Shown: one piece after another, positions 10,860 to 23,250 of the stretch | Layout of the letters: the number at the start of each line of letters is the position of its first letter | Position numbering within the stretch: position 1 is the stretch's first letter | From: Triatoma infestans | Lineage: Eukaryota > Arthropoda > Insecta > Hemiptera > Reduviidae | NCBI GenBank assembly: GCA_011037195.1 | Contig: JAAEAF010001141.1 | Span: forward strand, 62,001-126,000 | Direction of reading: 5' to 3' | Length of the DNA: 64,000 nt | Program-made: the position numbers and the translations under genes | Notes under the pieces: generated by a model | The model's input: only the letters and a program-made list of their open reading frames with translations | What the model was told of the DNA's origin: nothing | Database searches by the model: none

Positions 10860-11355
10860 TAGAAGAATTATTTTTCATTTCAAAGGTTCCACGCTTGCAA
10901 TTTGAGAAATTAAAATTGAAAACTGAACTATTTTATCATAGAGAAACAATTTTTTTTTTTTTTTAAGTAATTATGAAAATATAGGAAAAATGAGCCATAT
11001 TTTTTTTATAATTAATTAGTACTTAATTACTATCCTTGTAACTTCTAGAATGACCTAGAAAAATGAAACAAGACTATGGACACAAAAGAGCAATAAACAG
11101 AGTCTCCTGATAAATAGTAAGAACATCCGCCAACTTTTACAAAAGAATTTATCTCCCTTATTTTCAAACCATTATTACATTTGAACTTGAAAAAGATTAA
11201 CTATAGCAATTTATATTCAACGAAAAGCTGTTAATGCTGTACAAAATAAAATAATATCTGCTGCTTTACATTTTAATGAAATGAAAATTTAAAAATAAAA
11301 TGAAATAACTATATTATGTTTTATTTATGTAATACGTAATATTTAAATCAGTCAA
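10860..11355. other. Unassigned AT-rich stretch
   Basis: Nothing recognisable. Confidence 0.3.
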
Positions 11356-11359
11356 AAAG

Positions 11360-11598
11360 GGAAGGGATTAGCTCAGTGGTTAGCGCGTTGGACTCCCAAG
11401 CGGAGGACCCGGGTTCGAGTCTAGTGTTACCCTTAGATTTTTTTGTCTTCCTAGGAGCCTCTACAGCTCACTGTTCGGTGATGGACAGTGTTGTCTGCAG
11501 CGAGAGAACACTGTCCGGAGGACGGCAGGGCACTGAGGAGGCTCCAGGCGCCAATGAACATAGATGTTGACGCGTCTTAAATAAAATAAAAAAAAAAA
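11360..11598 (+). repeat. tRNA-derived SINE S1, full-length copy
   Basis: The head (GGGATTAGCTCAGTGGTTAG, then CCCGGGTTCGAGTCTAG) has A and B boxes. The full body ends GATGTTGACGCGTCTTAAAT with an A-rich tail. CAGTCAAAA before it and CAGCCAAAG after it may be a decayed target duplication. It is joined directly to a LINE fragment at about 11610. Confidence 0.8.
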
Positions 11599-11609
11599 AC
11601 AGCCAAAGC

Positions 11610-12080
11610 TGTGGCTATCCGAAGTGTGTGTAATTGGAGTAGTCAGAAAACAGGTAGAAACGACTTTCTCTGAGTGAGATGTTGCTGTGTCTTTCAAGGA
11701 TCCTCTCAGTCATTGGTTGGTTCCCTTACTGGGCATTGTCTTTTGTAGAGGAGACACCTCGATGTAATCGGGCTCATGCCAGGCAGGACCCCTATTGTAG
11801 AGTCTGACGGAGACAAAGGAGGAAACACCTATCCATCTTATGACAGATTGTTTAGAGTGTGAGGAAATTAGAGTGGTCGAAACAGAATGTCTGTTAGGCT
11901 ATTTCACTTTAAGGTTATTGTTCGATTTGTTCGGACTGCGGTGAATCTTACGTCAGTTATTCCTGGGTCTGAATTTTGTTCTAGACCAGAATTGTTTTTT
12001 TTTCTGTGGGGTGTTTGGGCCCGGTGGAGCTTTGGATAGCGTAGGGTTTGGTCCCTCCCCACAGCCGAATAATAATAATA
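11610..12080 (+). repeat. LINE L2-type 3' fragment
   Basis: Matches the 3' part of the LINE at 57490-58265: GAAACACCTATCCATCTTAT, ATTGTTCGATTTGTTCGGAC, and the 3' end GGGCCCGGTGGAGCTTTGG, then GGTTTGGTCCCTCCCCACAG with an (AAT)n tail. Coding sense is lost by frameshifts. The tail repeat is diagnostic of this family's 3' end. Confidence 0.75.
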
Positions 12081-12737
12081 ATTCTTTTACTGCAATTGAC
12101 ATAGTTTAATTGACTAATTCTCATCAAACATATAATTGTTACTAGATGTTTAATTGTTTTCAATTTACATGGAAGAGAAACTCTAAGCTTTGGGAACATA
12201 CGCAGCGTCTCTGCGATTTTTGAGAAAATCGTAAAAACCTAAAAAAAAACAAAAAAAAAAAAAACATTTAGCTCAGTTGCAGTTTTGGTCGAAGGATTTT
12301 CATTGCAACCTTCATGTAATATGCAATGGTGGTAGCTAAACGAATCCTGCGGGTTTATTTTTCTTTGTTGAGACATTTTGTCCACAAAAAACAAATCCCT
12401 TAGACTATTTGCCCGTCCTCAATTCTTCCAGTGTCTGCAGTAATTTAAAGTAATTGAAATGATTTTTTTTTTTTTTTTTTTTAAATAAACTAAAAATGCA
12501 AAAAAATACTGGAAGTCTAGACATTGCTAAAATGTTAATAAATAGTCAGTAAACCTTACTGTAACCTACCTCATACCTTCTTATACCACTATTAATACTA
12601 GTTAATATTACATAACACAATCGATTCAACTTATTGAAAGACTATCGATAAATAAATAAAAAATTGTATTACTTACTTTACAATTATTGCTAATAAACTA
12701 AGAATATAATTACTATGTTTTTAAGAATAGATTAACA
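12081..12737. other. Unassigned stretch, possible old family A patch
   Basis: Between about 12210 and 12400 there are family A-like words (GATTTTTGAGAAAATCG and GGTGGTAGCTAAACG). Too degraded for a firm call. The rest is AT-rich. Confidence 0.35.
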
Positions 12738-13015
12738 GTGGGTCTTCTATAATGTAGGCTGAATAGGCACATGTACCAATTAATCCTTGAATATAACGCG
12801 GTATGGTTGATTCTGCAAAACTGAGGAGGAAACTCCGGTACAATCCTTTTCGAGTGTGCCGGCCTGGCGAGTACAGGTTTCTTCAACTGTGGACAAGCAA
12901 TCCCAAAGCCGTGAGGCCTGATTAAGAGGGGGAAGCTGAAGGATGTGCTATAATTTTAGGGGATCCACATTAGACCTCTTATTGTGCAATGAGGCTCGCC
13001 CTCCCCCTTTCGAAT
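12738..13015 (+). repeat. LINE L1-type 3' fragment
   Basis: Matches the end of the LINE at 15359-16587: TAGGCTGAATAGGCACATG, GTGTGCCGGCCTGGCGAG, TTTCTTCAACTGTGGACAAG, and the 3' UTR GGGGATCCACATTAGACCTC with CAATGAGGCTCGCC. It is much more decayed than that copy. Confidence 0.75.
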
Positions 13016-15346
13016 CTACTGTTTCTAAAAAAAAAATTAGAAATTAAACTAATTCAATTAACAATAAGAAAATATTACATGTAATAATAAAATTTAATAG
13101 CAGCAAATAATCATAATCCCCCCCCCCCCATTTTTTCCTTATAAACTACACATGCATAAATTCTAATGCAGCCTACAAATTCTATTAACCTACAAAAAAC
13201 TAGACATTTTAATACACAACCGTGTTAATACCTTTTGGTAACATAGTTTATATATTTACAAAAATATATCTAATCTTAGCAGTAAAAAATACATTATCTT
13301 AATTATTGCAAGCCTTCATTATATTAGTAGATTTATACAATTACATCAAAAAGCACAATAATTAATAGTAATTTAAACAAATGTACACACACGTGACAAT
13401 ATAACCTTGGTATTTGCATATCCATTCAAATATGAAAAATCTTAATTAAAATTACTACTCTCATCAAATAAAAACTATAATATTTGAACAAATATATTCA
13501 AATAAAATTACTTATAAAATTGTTAATGTAATAATTTTAATAATTAACAATGGATGAGAGTCAGTCATAAAGATTAATAATAATTAAGATTAATGTTACA
13601 CCGAATTATATAGGTTGGTGATATGGAATTATGATTTTGTAGACAATAATATTTGTAATGGAATCAGATATTAGATGTAATGGAATCGTTTGATGTGTGA
13701 TTCCTGGAGTAGCAGATGTCTTGAAGAGAGCGGAAGTTAGTTTTGAGAGATTTGGAAGTTAGTGCTCGAATTATTAAACGGTTTTTTATATAAAAATAAA
13801 CCGTATTTTAACAATAATTTAAACGTGCTAATTGGTAACTAATAACTATAATAAAATACTTAATAATAAATAGAAGATAAATAGCTGATAATTTAGAATG
13901 GTTAAAATAACGAACTAAAGTGCACAACTACGAGAATGATAAGTTGAATATAACTGTGAATTGCCGCTCGTGTATAGGTTGGTCGTAGATGATATAATAA
14001 TCCTCTCGTCGTATATCATAGAGTTTATATATACTGTTGTTCACACTCATACCAAGACATCTGTCTTAGTATGCGGCCTTGTGCGACGACCTTCGTAGTT
14101 TTCTTGACCTTATTTAGTGGCCATACTTATCGCGGTGCCTGCCTTTTGATGTGAGAATTGATGAAAAGGCTTTGTTGTTTGTTTGGTTGACCGCGGCTGT
14201 CGGCGGCCAACAGTGTCACTGTTTTCACCTTTTGTAAATTATTTCTTTGGTGTACTTTGCCGATGTCAATGACTTTGCCATGTCATTACATATTAAATAA
14301 AAAATATAACGTATAAAATGTGTTAATATTTTAGTATAATTACAAAAATTTAATCCCATAATAATTAATATAATTAAAGTAATTAGAAGAAAAATTACAA
14401 TTAAATACGATATGATAATCAAATATCAAATTCATTAAAAAAACACTATTGTTAAGGCAAAGTTTAAATGCGTAAGAAAATATTATATATATAAATTTTA
14501 GGAATAAAATGGTTAAAATTTTTACTAAAGCTAAATGGGAATAATTGACACATATAATTGTTTCATTCAAACCAAAAAAGAATAAATAAGATTTGTTTTT
14601 GACACTATTATCATAAAACAATAATTTTAAACTCTGATATCAATACTACAGAGAGTAGAGTCTGGGCTCTCACTGATATAACTTTTTTGGGGTATTTCAC
14701 TGAAATTTTAACCCAGTAGAAACAGCCATATTATTCTTTAGTATCTATGGAGATTTTAAGTTTCGTCTGCCTTTGATCTGTAGCAAATCGTAGATGAGAA
14801 GTGAACATCATCAACATTCCTAAACATAACTTAAAAAAGTATGTATAGCAGCAAAAAAAAAAAAAAAAAAAATAGTTTTACAAACCGTTCTGATTCCCTG
14901 ATATCCTACAGGTAGTCCTAAATGAATGTTCTGATTTCTTAATTTCTTTTACAACCATATTTTGGACTAAAAGTTTCAAAAGCTTTTAAAAAAAATCCTC
15001 ATTAGTAAAGAGAGCGATCATTCAAATTGCGCCACATGATATTCACAGTATAAATTCCGTATAGCCTTGACTTCCGCTTGGAAAAGTATAGAATACCTGT
15101 GCCAGCTGATGGTTGTGTGTGTAAATAAAAAATCTGAAAAATTGATCTCAATCTTGACATTCCTTTCAATACATTATCTTAATACGGTTCATCTTAAGAC
15201 GGTTTCAGTTAAACAAAACAAAAATTCTTCAACTAGACATGTTATTTTATTGTTATTTTTTTACAAAATGATCATACGCTTTTTTTTTTTTTAAACTTCG
15301 TACACACACACAGTATATATATAACTTTAATTTGAATCATTTTTTT
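13016..15346. other. Long AT-rich intergenic stretch
   Basis: A C-run lies near 13120. From 13960 to 14220 there is a GC-richer block (GCGGCCTTGTGCGACGACC, TGACCGCGGCTGTCGGCGGC) with no open frame. It could be an exon-poor UTR, a CpG patch or an old repeat. No gene supported. The minus-strand ORFs at 14225-14621 are low-complexity AT. Confidence 0.3.
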
Positions 15347-15358
15347 TTCAAGAAAATA

Positions 15359-16587
15359 CCTTGGTTCCACGGGGGCCGCCATGAGGACAACCCCGACTGC
15401 GGCGTTGGAAGTCCTCCTCAATCTGCCACCATTACACATTCTCGTTCTAGGCGAAGCCAGAATGGGAATACATAGGCTCCTGCAGGGGCCGCCTCCCATC
15501 ACCTCTAGGCATGATCGTAATAACCAGAGGTTGATTGAGGAAATCAAAGCGGACTATCTTCTGGGGATGCCAACGGATAGGATGGTTCCTAAGTATTTTT
15601 TCGAAAGGAACTTCCACATTGTCATACCGAGCAGAGGCGAATGGGGCTGCGACCCACCCCTGTTTGTTAACTCGATCTGGTATACAGATGGATCCAAAAC
15701 TTGGACTGGGGTCGGAGCTGGGGTCTACGGGGGCAGGCCTAAAGTTAAAATTAAGGCCAGCCTAGGGAAGTACGCCACGGTCTTTCAGGCTGAAGTCGTG
15801 GCGTTACAACTCTGCGCTAGGGAGATTATAAGGCAAAGGATAGTGGGTAGAAGAGTGGCCATATACTCCGACAGTCAGGCAGCCCTGAAGGCACTTTCCT
15901 CACACCAAATAGTCTCAAGACTGGTGTGGGACTGCCTACTTGCCCTCACCGAGGTGGGTACTCGGAATAAACTGACACTCGCCTGGGTGCCGGGACATGC
16001 GGGGTTCCTGGGCAATGAGAGGGCGGATGCCCTAGCGAGGGAGGGCTCGCAGGATACCTTTATAGGCCCCGAACCCTTCTGCGGCTTTCCAGGAGCCTCA
16101 TCCAAACTTCTATCAAGGGGTGGATAGAAGATCAGCGTCTGCGTTGGTGGGAGGGAACACCAGGACAGAGGCAGGCAAAGCTCTTCATTAAAAGACATTT
16201 GCCTAAATTTACCAAAGACCTACTGAGCCAAACCCGAAGGGATATAAGGTTAATTGTGGGTCTACTAACAGGGCATTGTAGGCTGAATAGACACATGCAC
16301 CACCTAAAACTTATGGATAGTGCGGTATGCCGCTTCTGCAAGGTAGAGGAGGAGACCCCGGCGCACATCCTTTGTGAGTGCGCCGGCCTGGCGAGGATTA
16401 GGTTTCTTCAACTGGGGACGGGCAATACCGAAGCTGAAAGCTTCATGACGGAGCCGCTCTCAGCTTTGCTAGGATTGATTAGGAGGGCAAAGCTGGGGGC
16501 TGTTCTGTAACTTAAGGGGATCCGCAATAGACCTCAATTTGTAGGTCGCAGTGGAATGAGGCTCCCCCCCCCCCCGATTCCATTCTA
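15359..16587 (+). mobile_element. 5'-truncated LINE L1 (jockey/R1-like) with target duplication
   Basis: The insert lies between two copies of TTCAAGAAAATA (15347-15358 and 16588-16599), a 12-bp target-site duplication expected from target-primed reverse transcription. It contains only the 3' coding end of pol (RNase H and a zinc-knuckle tail), then a 3' UTR ending in a C-rich run and GATTCCATTCTA. Decayed copies of the same 3' end are at 12738-13015 and 30173-30225. Clade not determined. Confidence 0.9.
15362..16510 (+). pseudogene. LINE pol 3' end: RNase H domain plus C-terminal CCHC-like tail
   Basis: The frame opens with RTTPTAALEVLLNLPPLHIL, the region after the reverse transcriptase in this LINE type. 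The RNase H domain keeps all four acidic residues: Asp in YTDGS, Glu in FQAEVVALQ, Asp in IYSDSQAALKAL, and Asp in GNERADALA, with His in WVPGHAG. The domain removes RNA from the RNA:DNA hybrid during retrotransposition. Near 16085 a single frameshift breaks the frame; the other frame continues RSLIQTSIKGWIEDQRLRWW through KFTKDLLSQTRRDIRLIVG. It reaches CRFCKVEEETPAHILCECAG, a zinc-binding CxxC...HxxxxC motif, and ends near 16510. There is no reverse transcriptase, so it is a dead-on-arrival copy. Confidence 0.9.
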
Positions 16588-16604
16588 TTCAAGAAAATAT
16601 TTAT

Positions 16605-18529
16605 TTAATGAAATCTGATGACTTCAGATTCTGACAAACTTTAAGCTTTCCTCTAAAGTGCCATTACAATGTAATATTTCTAGTCTACCAAACTATTAAT
16701 ATGGATTAAAAAAACATTGCCAGCATTCCGAATTTTTTGAAAATTATTGAACCGGAAGTGTGACTTGGACAGGTTTCTAAGGTTTTTGGTTTTTTTTTAT
16801 TTTATTTTTTATTTTCTTTAAACTTGGAATGTTTAATGTAAATAAGCTTTTCATTTTATTTCAAACGTTTTTGTGTAGGAAGAGTAAATATTCATAAATG
16901 TGCCCTTTATAATATAGTCGTTATGAAAGGAGGCTGGTAACTACTATGGTGTAAGGGTCGTAGGGGGATGATGAGGGGGTAAAAAAAAAATTAATATTTC
17001 ACAATGAGGGGTAGGGTCTGAGAAAACTCAATCCTTTACTAGCAGAGCTTGTAAATATGTAATAGTTGTCAAGATTTTGGTGCCGCTCATGTAATTGTGT
17101 GGTAGGTTAATGTTGAATGATTCTACTCATAAATTTGGCGATTCTAAGCAAGCAGAATGAATAAAAATAAAAAATTAAAAAAAAAAACAGATCGGCCCAG
17201 CTATGATGGTAGTAGTGAAGAATAGGTAGAGCGATTGTAGCTAATTACCCGCTTTTGGCTATGCTAAAAATCGATCACTTATTTGGCTTATTAGAGACTA
17301 CCTCTACAACAATCTTGAAGATAGTAAAATCCAAGATTCTTGTACTGGTTCGTAAATGTTGCTAAGAGCTCTTGATAATTATTGTTCCTAGACACTACTT
17401 GTATTTTATGTTTTTCGTCCTTTCCCTGACTTGTTGTAAGTTAGTTTTTGTTTCCTTGAAAGCATTTTGTACCTCTTGTACATTTCGTCTGTAATAAATA
17501 ATTATAACATTCATTATAGGAACATTTGTCATTTTAATTATCAATATCTCTTACTTGAAATTAATTGTAAGATAAATTTAAGTTTTCAAATCAGACTCAG
17601 TTCAGGACAAAAAAAAAAAGAATTATTTTCATGCGAGTTATTAAATATCAATTGGTTAGCACAGATACATGCAGAGCTTGCAAGTTTAAATATGAAAATT
17701 TATTACATTTCTCCTTGGTATGTAAATGTTATGAAAAGTTTAGAGATAAAAATATAGATTTCAATATTTTGTTAAAATTGATGCAGCACAAGAGAGAAAT
17801 CGGAAGATAAATTTACTTTGATAGTTTTAATAAAGTAAAGAATATTTATTTATTTACATACAGAAGTTTTAAATTGACAGGATGTTAAATAATTTATTCT
17901 AAATTTTCATGAATATGATTGGTGTCTTTGAATGAATTTATGGTACACACGATTAGGTGTGTGTGTGTATGAGTGAGTCCTTTCATCGTGTGTTTTAATT
18001 AGTTTTAATATTACCAACAAATATTGAATCGATATTATTAATTAATTTGATTTATTTATTTATTTTTTAGTTTGGATCAGTTTGACCGTTTATTCATATT
18101 TTTATTTATTTATTTATTTATTTATTTGAGTTTATTTCCTTTAGATAAGTGTAAAATTATCCATTTTAATTTTCTATTGTATGTTAATTCAATTTTACAA
18201 GTATAATATGCCTTTCAAAGAATTTCCTACTTTATTATACTGTGTGAGATTACCGAGTGAAGCCAATAAAGTCATTAACTGATTAACTGAAAAAATGACT
18301 CTTCAGAATAGTGTAATACTTTAGTGTTGGTTTTCAAATTTGCAAATATTGCTGCTTTAAGACTGTTATTGTGATGTTTTTAGAATTTTTGATTTCTAAT
18401 CTGTTCGAATATTGGTCCAGACAGATTTAAGCACCGAAATTTGCGAGATTAAGTACAATTTTCGGTGGCTCTTTAAAGAATCCCATTCATCTATCTGATC
18501 CATAGAAATGGGTGTGAAAGTCTTATATG
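16605..18529. other. Intergenic stretch, no gene seen
   Basis: Positions 16605-16765 have family A-like words in minus orientation (TTTCCTCTAAAGTGCCATT, AACCGGAAGTG). TTTA-type simple repeats lie at 18050-18127. The ORF at 17467 is AT-driven. Confidence 0.35.
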
Positions 18530-18720
18530 CCTTATTATTTTTCTGTGGGGAGGGACCAAACCCTATGGCATCCAAAGGCCCCATTGGGCCCATATAGGTG
18601 CCCTCCAAAAAAACAACAACAACAACTGGATATTCATTCCAGACCCGGATCTAATCATCTAAGATTCACAGCAGTCTGAACAAATTGGACAATAACTTTA
18701 AAGGGCTTAATCTAATGCGT
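18530..18720 (-). repeat. LINE L2-type 3' end, minus strand
   Basis: Read on the minus strand it gives GGGCCCAATGGGGCCTTTGG, GGGTTTGGTCCCTCCCCACAG-type sequence, and the ATTGTCCAATTTGTTCAGAC block, the same 3' end as 11610-12080 and 57490-58265. An (AAC)n tract interrupts it at 18610-18622. Confidence 0.7.
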
Positions 18721-18831
18721 GATTACAATGACAGTCAGTCGATATCCTGAATATCGTATAGGGTTCATGTAGGGCTGCCAACCACCACGCTGCATAGTAC
18801 ATTGCCTGGTATATGGCTAGTACTTTCTTCG

Positions 18832-18990
18832 AGGGCTAAAGTAAATGATTAACTCCGTAGCAGCGCGCTTGACTCCTATGTGGGATTCCTGGGTTCAAAT
18901 CCGGCAGTGCTTTTCTTAGATTTTCTTCTTCTTAACAGCCTCTAGAGCTCCCCACTGTTCGATGATTGGCAGAGTTGTCTGTAAAAAAAA
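18832..18990 (+). repeat. tRNA-derived SINE S1, truncated
   Basis: GATTAACTCCGTAGCAGCGC with GGGTTCAAATCCGGCAG (B box), then the S1 body TTAACAGCCTCTAGAGCTCC and TGTTCGATGATTGG. The 3' end is lost in an A-run. Confidence 0.65.
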
Positions 18991-20095
18991 ATACTTCCTC
19001 GAAAGCTTCCTACCGTTTTCCATTAGCCAATTCATTGTGTTTCCTTCGGATATAACTTTTCAAGGTAGTGCTGATGATCTTGTTTAGGCTGATGTATTTC
19101 GAAAGGAGTTCGGCCAAATGATACTGTTCCCTTATAACGCAATGGCTAGTACCAATCGGAGCCCCATTTTTGCACTTCGGGGTTTGAGGATCCTTATAAA
19201 ATTCGCAGATGTGTGCACGATGAGAGAACCGTAGAATCAGAAATATGGAGTTGCTTGCATTTGTTATAGTGAATTTCCTTAATTTAAGTATGCTTGTTCT
19301 ATTACATAATCCCTTTATTAGGGAAATTTTCATGTAATTTATTTGCCAAATAACTTAACTCTTTTTAAATGGTATCGAGAACAATACCATAAATATGATA
19401 AAGAAAATTCGTATATTAGATCAAATTATTCCATACTTGTACCTTTCAATGATTGCTGAAATGTGACAAATGTAGATTTCACTGATTAATAAGGAGTGTA
19501 ATTCTGGGAACAATTGCTACGTTTCTATTTATCACTTGTTGCAAAGGTAAAGATGTATCCATTAGTAGGTACCATAAAGTAGGCTCTTGACAAATTACAA
19601 GAAAGCAACATGATCTTTCCCCGGTAATAAAATCAAAATAAAAGGGTCCATAAAGTTTAATATAATTTGCTTTGTCTTTAGACAATAATTTAACTTAAAT
19701 TGAATACTTTCGGCAATTTAACTAAACCACTATTACTATAATACATTACTAAAACTGTTTACAGTTAAAACTAGACCTTTAGTATGAATAAACAACATAA
19801 ATTGTATGGAAGATAATAAATTTTGGCTCAATAATTATTGTATTAATTATTTAATAAATTCAATTAATTACCCTTAAAATATAAAAAGTTGGAAACTGAA
19901 TTTAATATTTTTGTCGTTATTTTTATTCGCTTTTCATAATTCACTAATCCCAGGGGGGAACAAAATATATTAAAAATTCTTTTGGCATTCCAATAATGAT
20001 TTTGATCTTTTATCAATTTTCGGAATAATGTCTAAAGTCTTGCTCACAAAATGATGAAGACGATTTCATTAAAATCTAATATAACGTAGCTAGAG
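18991..20095. other. Intergenic stretch with an unrecognised ORF
   Basis: The minus strand has an open frame at 19010-19333 (107 codons) including APIGTSHCVIREQYHLAELL. It has no domain I recognise, no splice evidence and AT-rich codons, so I do not call it a gene. Confidence 0.3.
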
Positions 20096-21345
20096 AAAAT
20101 TTGTTTTTTTTTTTTTTTTTTTTTTTTACTTTCTCTTACTCGAACTCATTGTGATCGTGTCACATTTTTGATAATTAGGTTTTAATTTTGAGGTCTCCTG
20201 AGTAAGAAAAAATGTTTTTAGCAAATATACGTTTGTATGTGCGTGGTTTAAAAAAAAAAAAATCTTAAAAACGAAAAATAGCAGGAAGTCAAACTTGATT
20301 ATGCTTTCCTTGGCTTTATCTTGGCGTTATGCTTTCCTCTAAAGTGTCATTTCAGTACAATATATGAATGTTTTATCACTTACACAATATTAATATAGAG
20401 AGTGTCCCAAGGTATATATGGATAACGACTTTTCCTCGGAAACTAAGATAGCTAGAAAAAAAACAAACTAAAAAATACGTGTCCTCGTAGTTTTTTGTTA
20501 GAAAACCAAAATTTAATTTACAAATTTGTTTTGGTGCTTCCAGAGGAGAGATATAGGCACTAACTTCATTTTTTCAAATGGGGAGGTGTGGTATTTATTT
20601 AAGAAATAGATTGCTCTATTTTTTGTAAGAAAAATTTACTTGAACGGTTTTTTTTCTTTGAGCGGCGATATTTTACAAGTTATGAATGAAAACATGAATT
20701 ACAGATCTTGCTCGAACTGGCCCCCACCAATAGAGATGTATTTCTTTGGCCGTAAGATACAATTGACAGGAAAAAGCATGTGTATGCATCTCTAATGGTG
20801 GAGGCCAGTTCGAGCAAGATCTGTAATTAATGAGGAGTAAAATTTATAATAAAATAGTATTTTTCTTCTTATTCAATCAAAAAACCGTTATAATATCATT
20901 TTGAAATTTCTTATAGGAACCATGTTTTCATTCATAACTTGTAAAATATCGCTCAAAGAAAAAAAACCGTTCAATAAATTTTTTTTACAAAAAATAGAGG
21001 AATCTATTTCTTAAATAAAAACCACACTCCCCATTTGAAAAAATGATGTTGGTGCCTGTATCTCGCTTCTGGAACCACCAAAACAAATGTGCAAATTAAA
21101 TTTGGTTTTCTAACAAAAAACTACGAGGACACGTATTTTTTAGTTTTTTTCTTAGCTATCTTAGTTTCCGAGAAAAAGTCGTTATCCATATACCTTTGGA
21201 CACCCTGTATATTAGGCAATGCCAAAATTCCAAATTTGAAGATAATCGATTTAACGGAACTACGACTTTAGAGAAATGATTTTGAGTTTTTTTTTTTTGA
21301 GTTTTCTCAACTTTCTGGAACTTGAAAAGCTCATTGCATAGATAA
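20096..21345 (-). repeat. Family A copy split by a foldback
   Basis: Begins with a T-run and ACTTTCTCTTACTCG (terminal hairpin decayed), passes through GATCGTGTCACATTTTTGAT, and is cut at 20397. It resumes at about 21210 with AGGCAATGCCAAAATTCC. The inserted foldback occupies 20398-21207. Confidence 0.65.
20398..21207. mobile_element. 810-bp foldback element with TA target site
   Basis: Arms of about 300 bp are inverted copies. The left starts GAGAGTGTCCCAAGG and the right ends CTTTGGACACCCTG. TA flanks both ends (20396-20397, 21208-21209). Shared arm words include AAAAATACGTGTCCTCGTAG and its complement. A second, tighter palindrome lies in the centre (20695-20830: CAGATCTTGCTCGAACTGGC and GCCAGTTCGAGCAAGATCTG). 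No coding sequence. It is probably a non-autonomous DNA transposon (Tc1/mariner-like by its TA), but the family is unknown. Confidence 0.8.
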
Positions 21346-21589
21346 AAGCTTCTATTTTTATCACTTTTATTTCACAAACATTCCCCCCTCACAAAAACAA
21401 AACAAAAACTGATTTTGGAGATTATTTATGGACTTCTTTGTTAGGTTTAAATTTAAACTGTGCTACAAGACCTTGAGACAGAGGGCGCCACAATGTCCAC
21501 TTACCTCCTTCTTTATAACCAGCTCATTTAAGCGTTTGTAAACATTGGAATTTTAAAGAATATTTTCTTAATTAAATTGTATATTAACT

Positions 21590-21932
21590 GGAGTAAGATG
21601 AAATGTAGTTGGTGATAGTGTATTTGTGGTAGTAGTTTGTGGCGTGAGCGTTTTAGTAAAGGGCTTATGTGTATGTTTAAGATAGAGATAGAAGTATTTA
21701 GAAATAATCAAGAGATCACACTGTTTTCAGAATAGATATATTCTTTAAGTGAATTTAAGTACTTATCAATATCACAGTAATATGCTTTATTAATATACTG
21801 AAACTAGTTAGAATAAACTCTTATGTTTGCATTTATAACTGGCACTGATGTTTACTGGTAGAATGTGTAATTCAGACTGTTTTTGTTGAAAGCAGAATGC
21901 AGACTGTCTTGAAAGAATGCCTTCTCTTGTTA
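21590..21932 (-). repeat. Unclassified dispersed repeat, copy 2 (inverted)
   Basis: Reverse complement of the repeat at 10296-10640. See that entry for shared blocks. Confidence 0.65.
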
Positions 21933-22564
21933 ATAAAAATCTTCCCCTGTTAGAAGGGGTGAAAAGACAAAGCTACCAAAGTTCTTTGAACTCTAAAAGA
22001 CCAAGCTAACCAGGTTCTTTTGAACTCTTTCTGTAAGTGTAGTCTTCTACCTGGGTTTACCCTTTTTGCCAGCGAATGTTAAGATATTCTTGAAATAATA
22101 TTTTTCAAATAAAATATATTTCTGGCATCCACCACACAAAGAGAAATTAATGTGAGAGTGTTTTACATCAGCTTTTTGTTTTTTGTTTTCATTCCTTTAT
22201 TTTTTACTTTGTATGGAACTAATTAAACGAAAGCGAAGTAATATAAATTAAACAGAAAAATATAAAATTAATTAATTAAAAACAAATTTAGTGTGAAACA
22301 CTCGCTTGACTTTCACTTAACGTAGTTATAACCAATTCGTTTCAAACGTGGTATTTTTATTTAACATAAATATACCAATGTATATGTTAGTCCTAAAACC
22401 TAAAAACTTATGGTGCATCAGTCCATGAAGGACCCAGGCTTGCCAGACGGTAATTTTTATTGGAGAAGGGGGCCGTTTCTGGCCTTTGTTATCTAGACGT
22501 TAGTCCTCAGCTCATAAAAAAGCTGGCTACTTGAATTTGATTATATTGTTGTCCAGAATACACC
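21933..22564. other. Intergenic stretch, no gene seen
   Basis: Short imperfect duplications occur (CAAAGTTCTTTGAACTCT / CAGGTTCTTTTGAACTCT near 21978-22026). A GC-richer patch lies at 22420-22560, unassigned. Confidence 0.3.
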
Positions 22565-22960
22565 ACTCCATCAAACCCCAATACAGCTTATGCCTCATGT
22601 AATAGGATCTAACGAGAGGGATCCATAGAAGAGAGATAGAAATAGACAAAAATGACAGGACCACTCTCTCGGACTATAGTGGGAGAAACTGCTTAAATAC
22701 AGCGACAGGATAGTATTAAAGGAGTATTATAGCACAGTTCATACAGCAGTCACAAAACGTCATCATCCTTTCACTTTACCTCTCACTCCCATTCCAAATA
22801 TTTTAGTGTAAATTCCAGGCAGTCAGTGTTGCTTTTATATTATACAGTGTTCAACTTCACTTCTAGTTTGTTCATTCAAACCAAACCATTTTCTCTCCTT
22901 CACAAACTCATCATATTCACATATCTCCCCGGAACTTCCTCAAAAATCAGCGTTTCCAAA
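22565..22960 (+). repeat. Unclassified LTR-like repeat, copy 1
   Basis: Matches 27961-28350: AGGATCTAACGAGAGGGATCC, GTGGGAGAAACTGCTTAAAT, GTTCATACAGCAGTCACAA, and TTCAACTTCACTTCTAGTTTG. The TTAAATAC box between GC-richer flanks would fit an LTR promoter. No TG/CA termini found. Confidence 0.5.
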
Positions 22961-23016
22961 GAAAAGTTACAATACTACTAGATTCTTAAAAAGTACATTA
23001 TTAATAAATTTACATT

Positions 23017-23250
23017 AGGGAAGGGAATAGCTAAGTGGTTAGCGTAGTGGACTCCCACGCGAAGGACCCGGGTTCGAGTCCAGCTGTGCTGCCGTTAGAT
23101 TTTTTTTCTTCCTAGGAGCCTCTACAGTTCACTGTCCGGTGATGGACAGTGTTGTCTGTATCGAGAGAACACTGTCCGGAGACCGGCAGTGAATTGAGAA
23201 AAGACTCCAGACTATAGATGTTGACGCGTCTTAAATAATAAAAAAAATGA
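23017..23250 (+). repeat. tRNA-derived SINE S1, full-length copy
   Basis: The head, GGGAATAGCTAAGTGGTTAG and CCGGGTTCGAGTCCAG, and the full S1 body to GTTGACGCGTCTTAAATAAT with an A-rich tail. Confidence 0.8.

Noticed and set aside
10598..10905. Overlapping ORFs on both strands around 10.7 kb
   Set aside because: They are translations of CA and TA microsatellites.
19010..19333. 107-codon minus ORF as a gene
   Set aside because: No domain, no splice sites supported and AT-driven composition. Left as unassigned.
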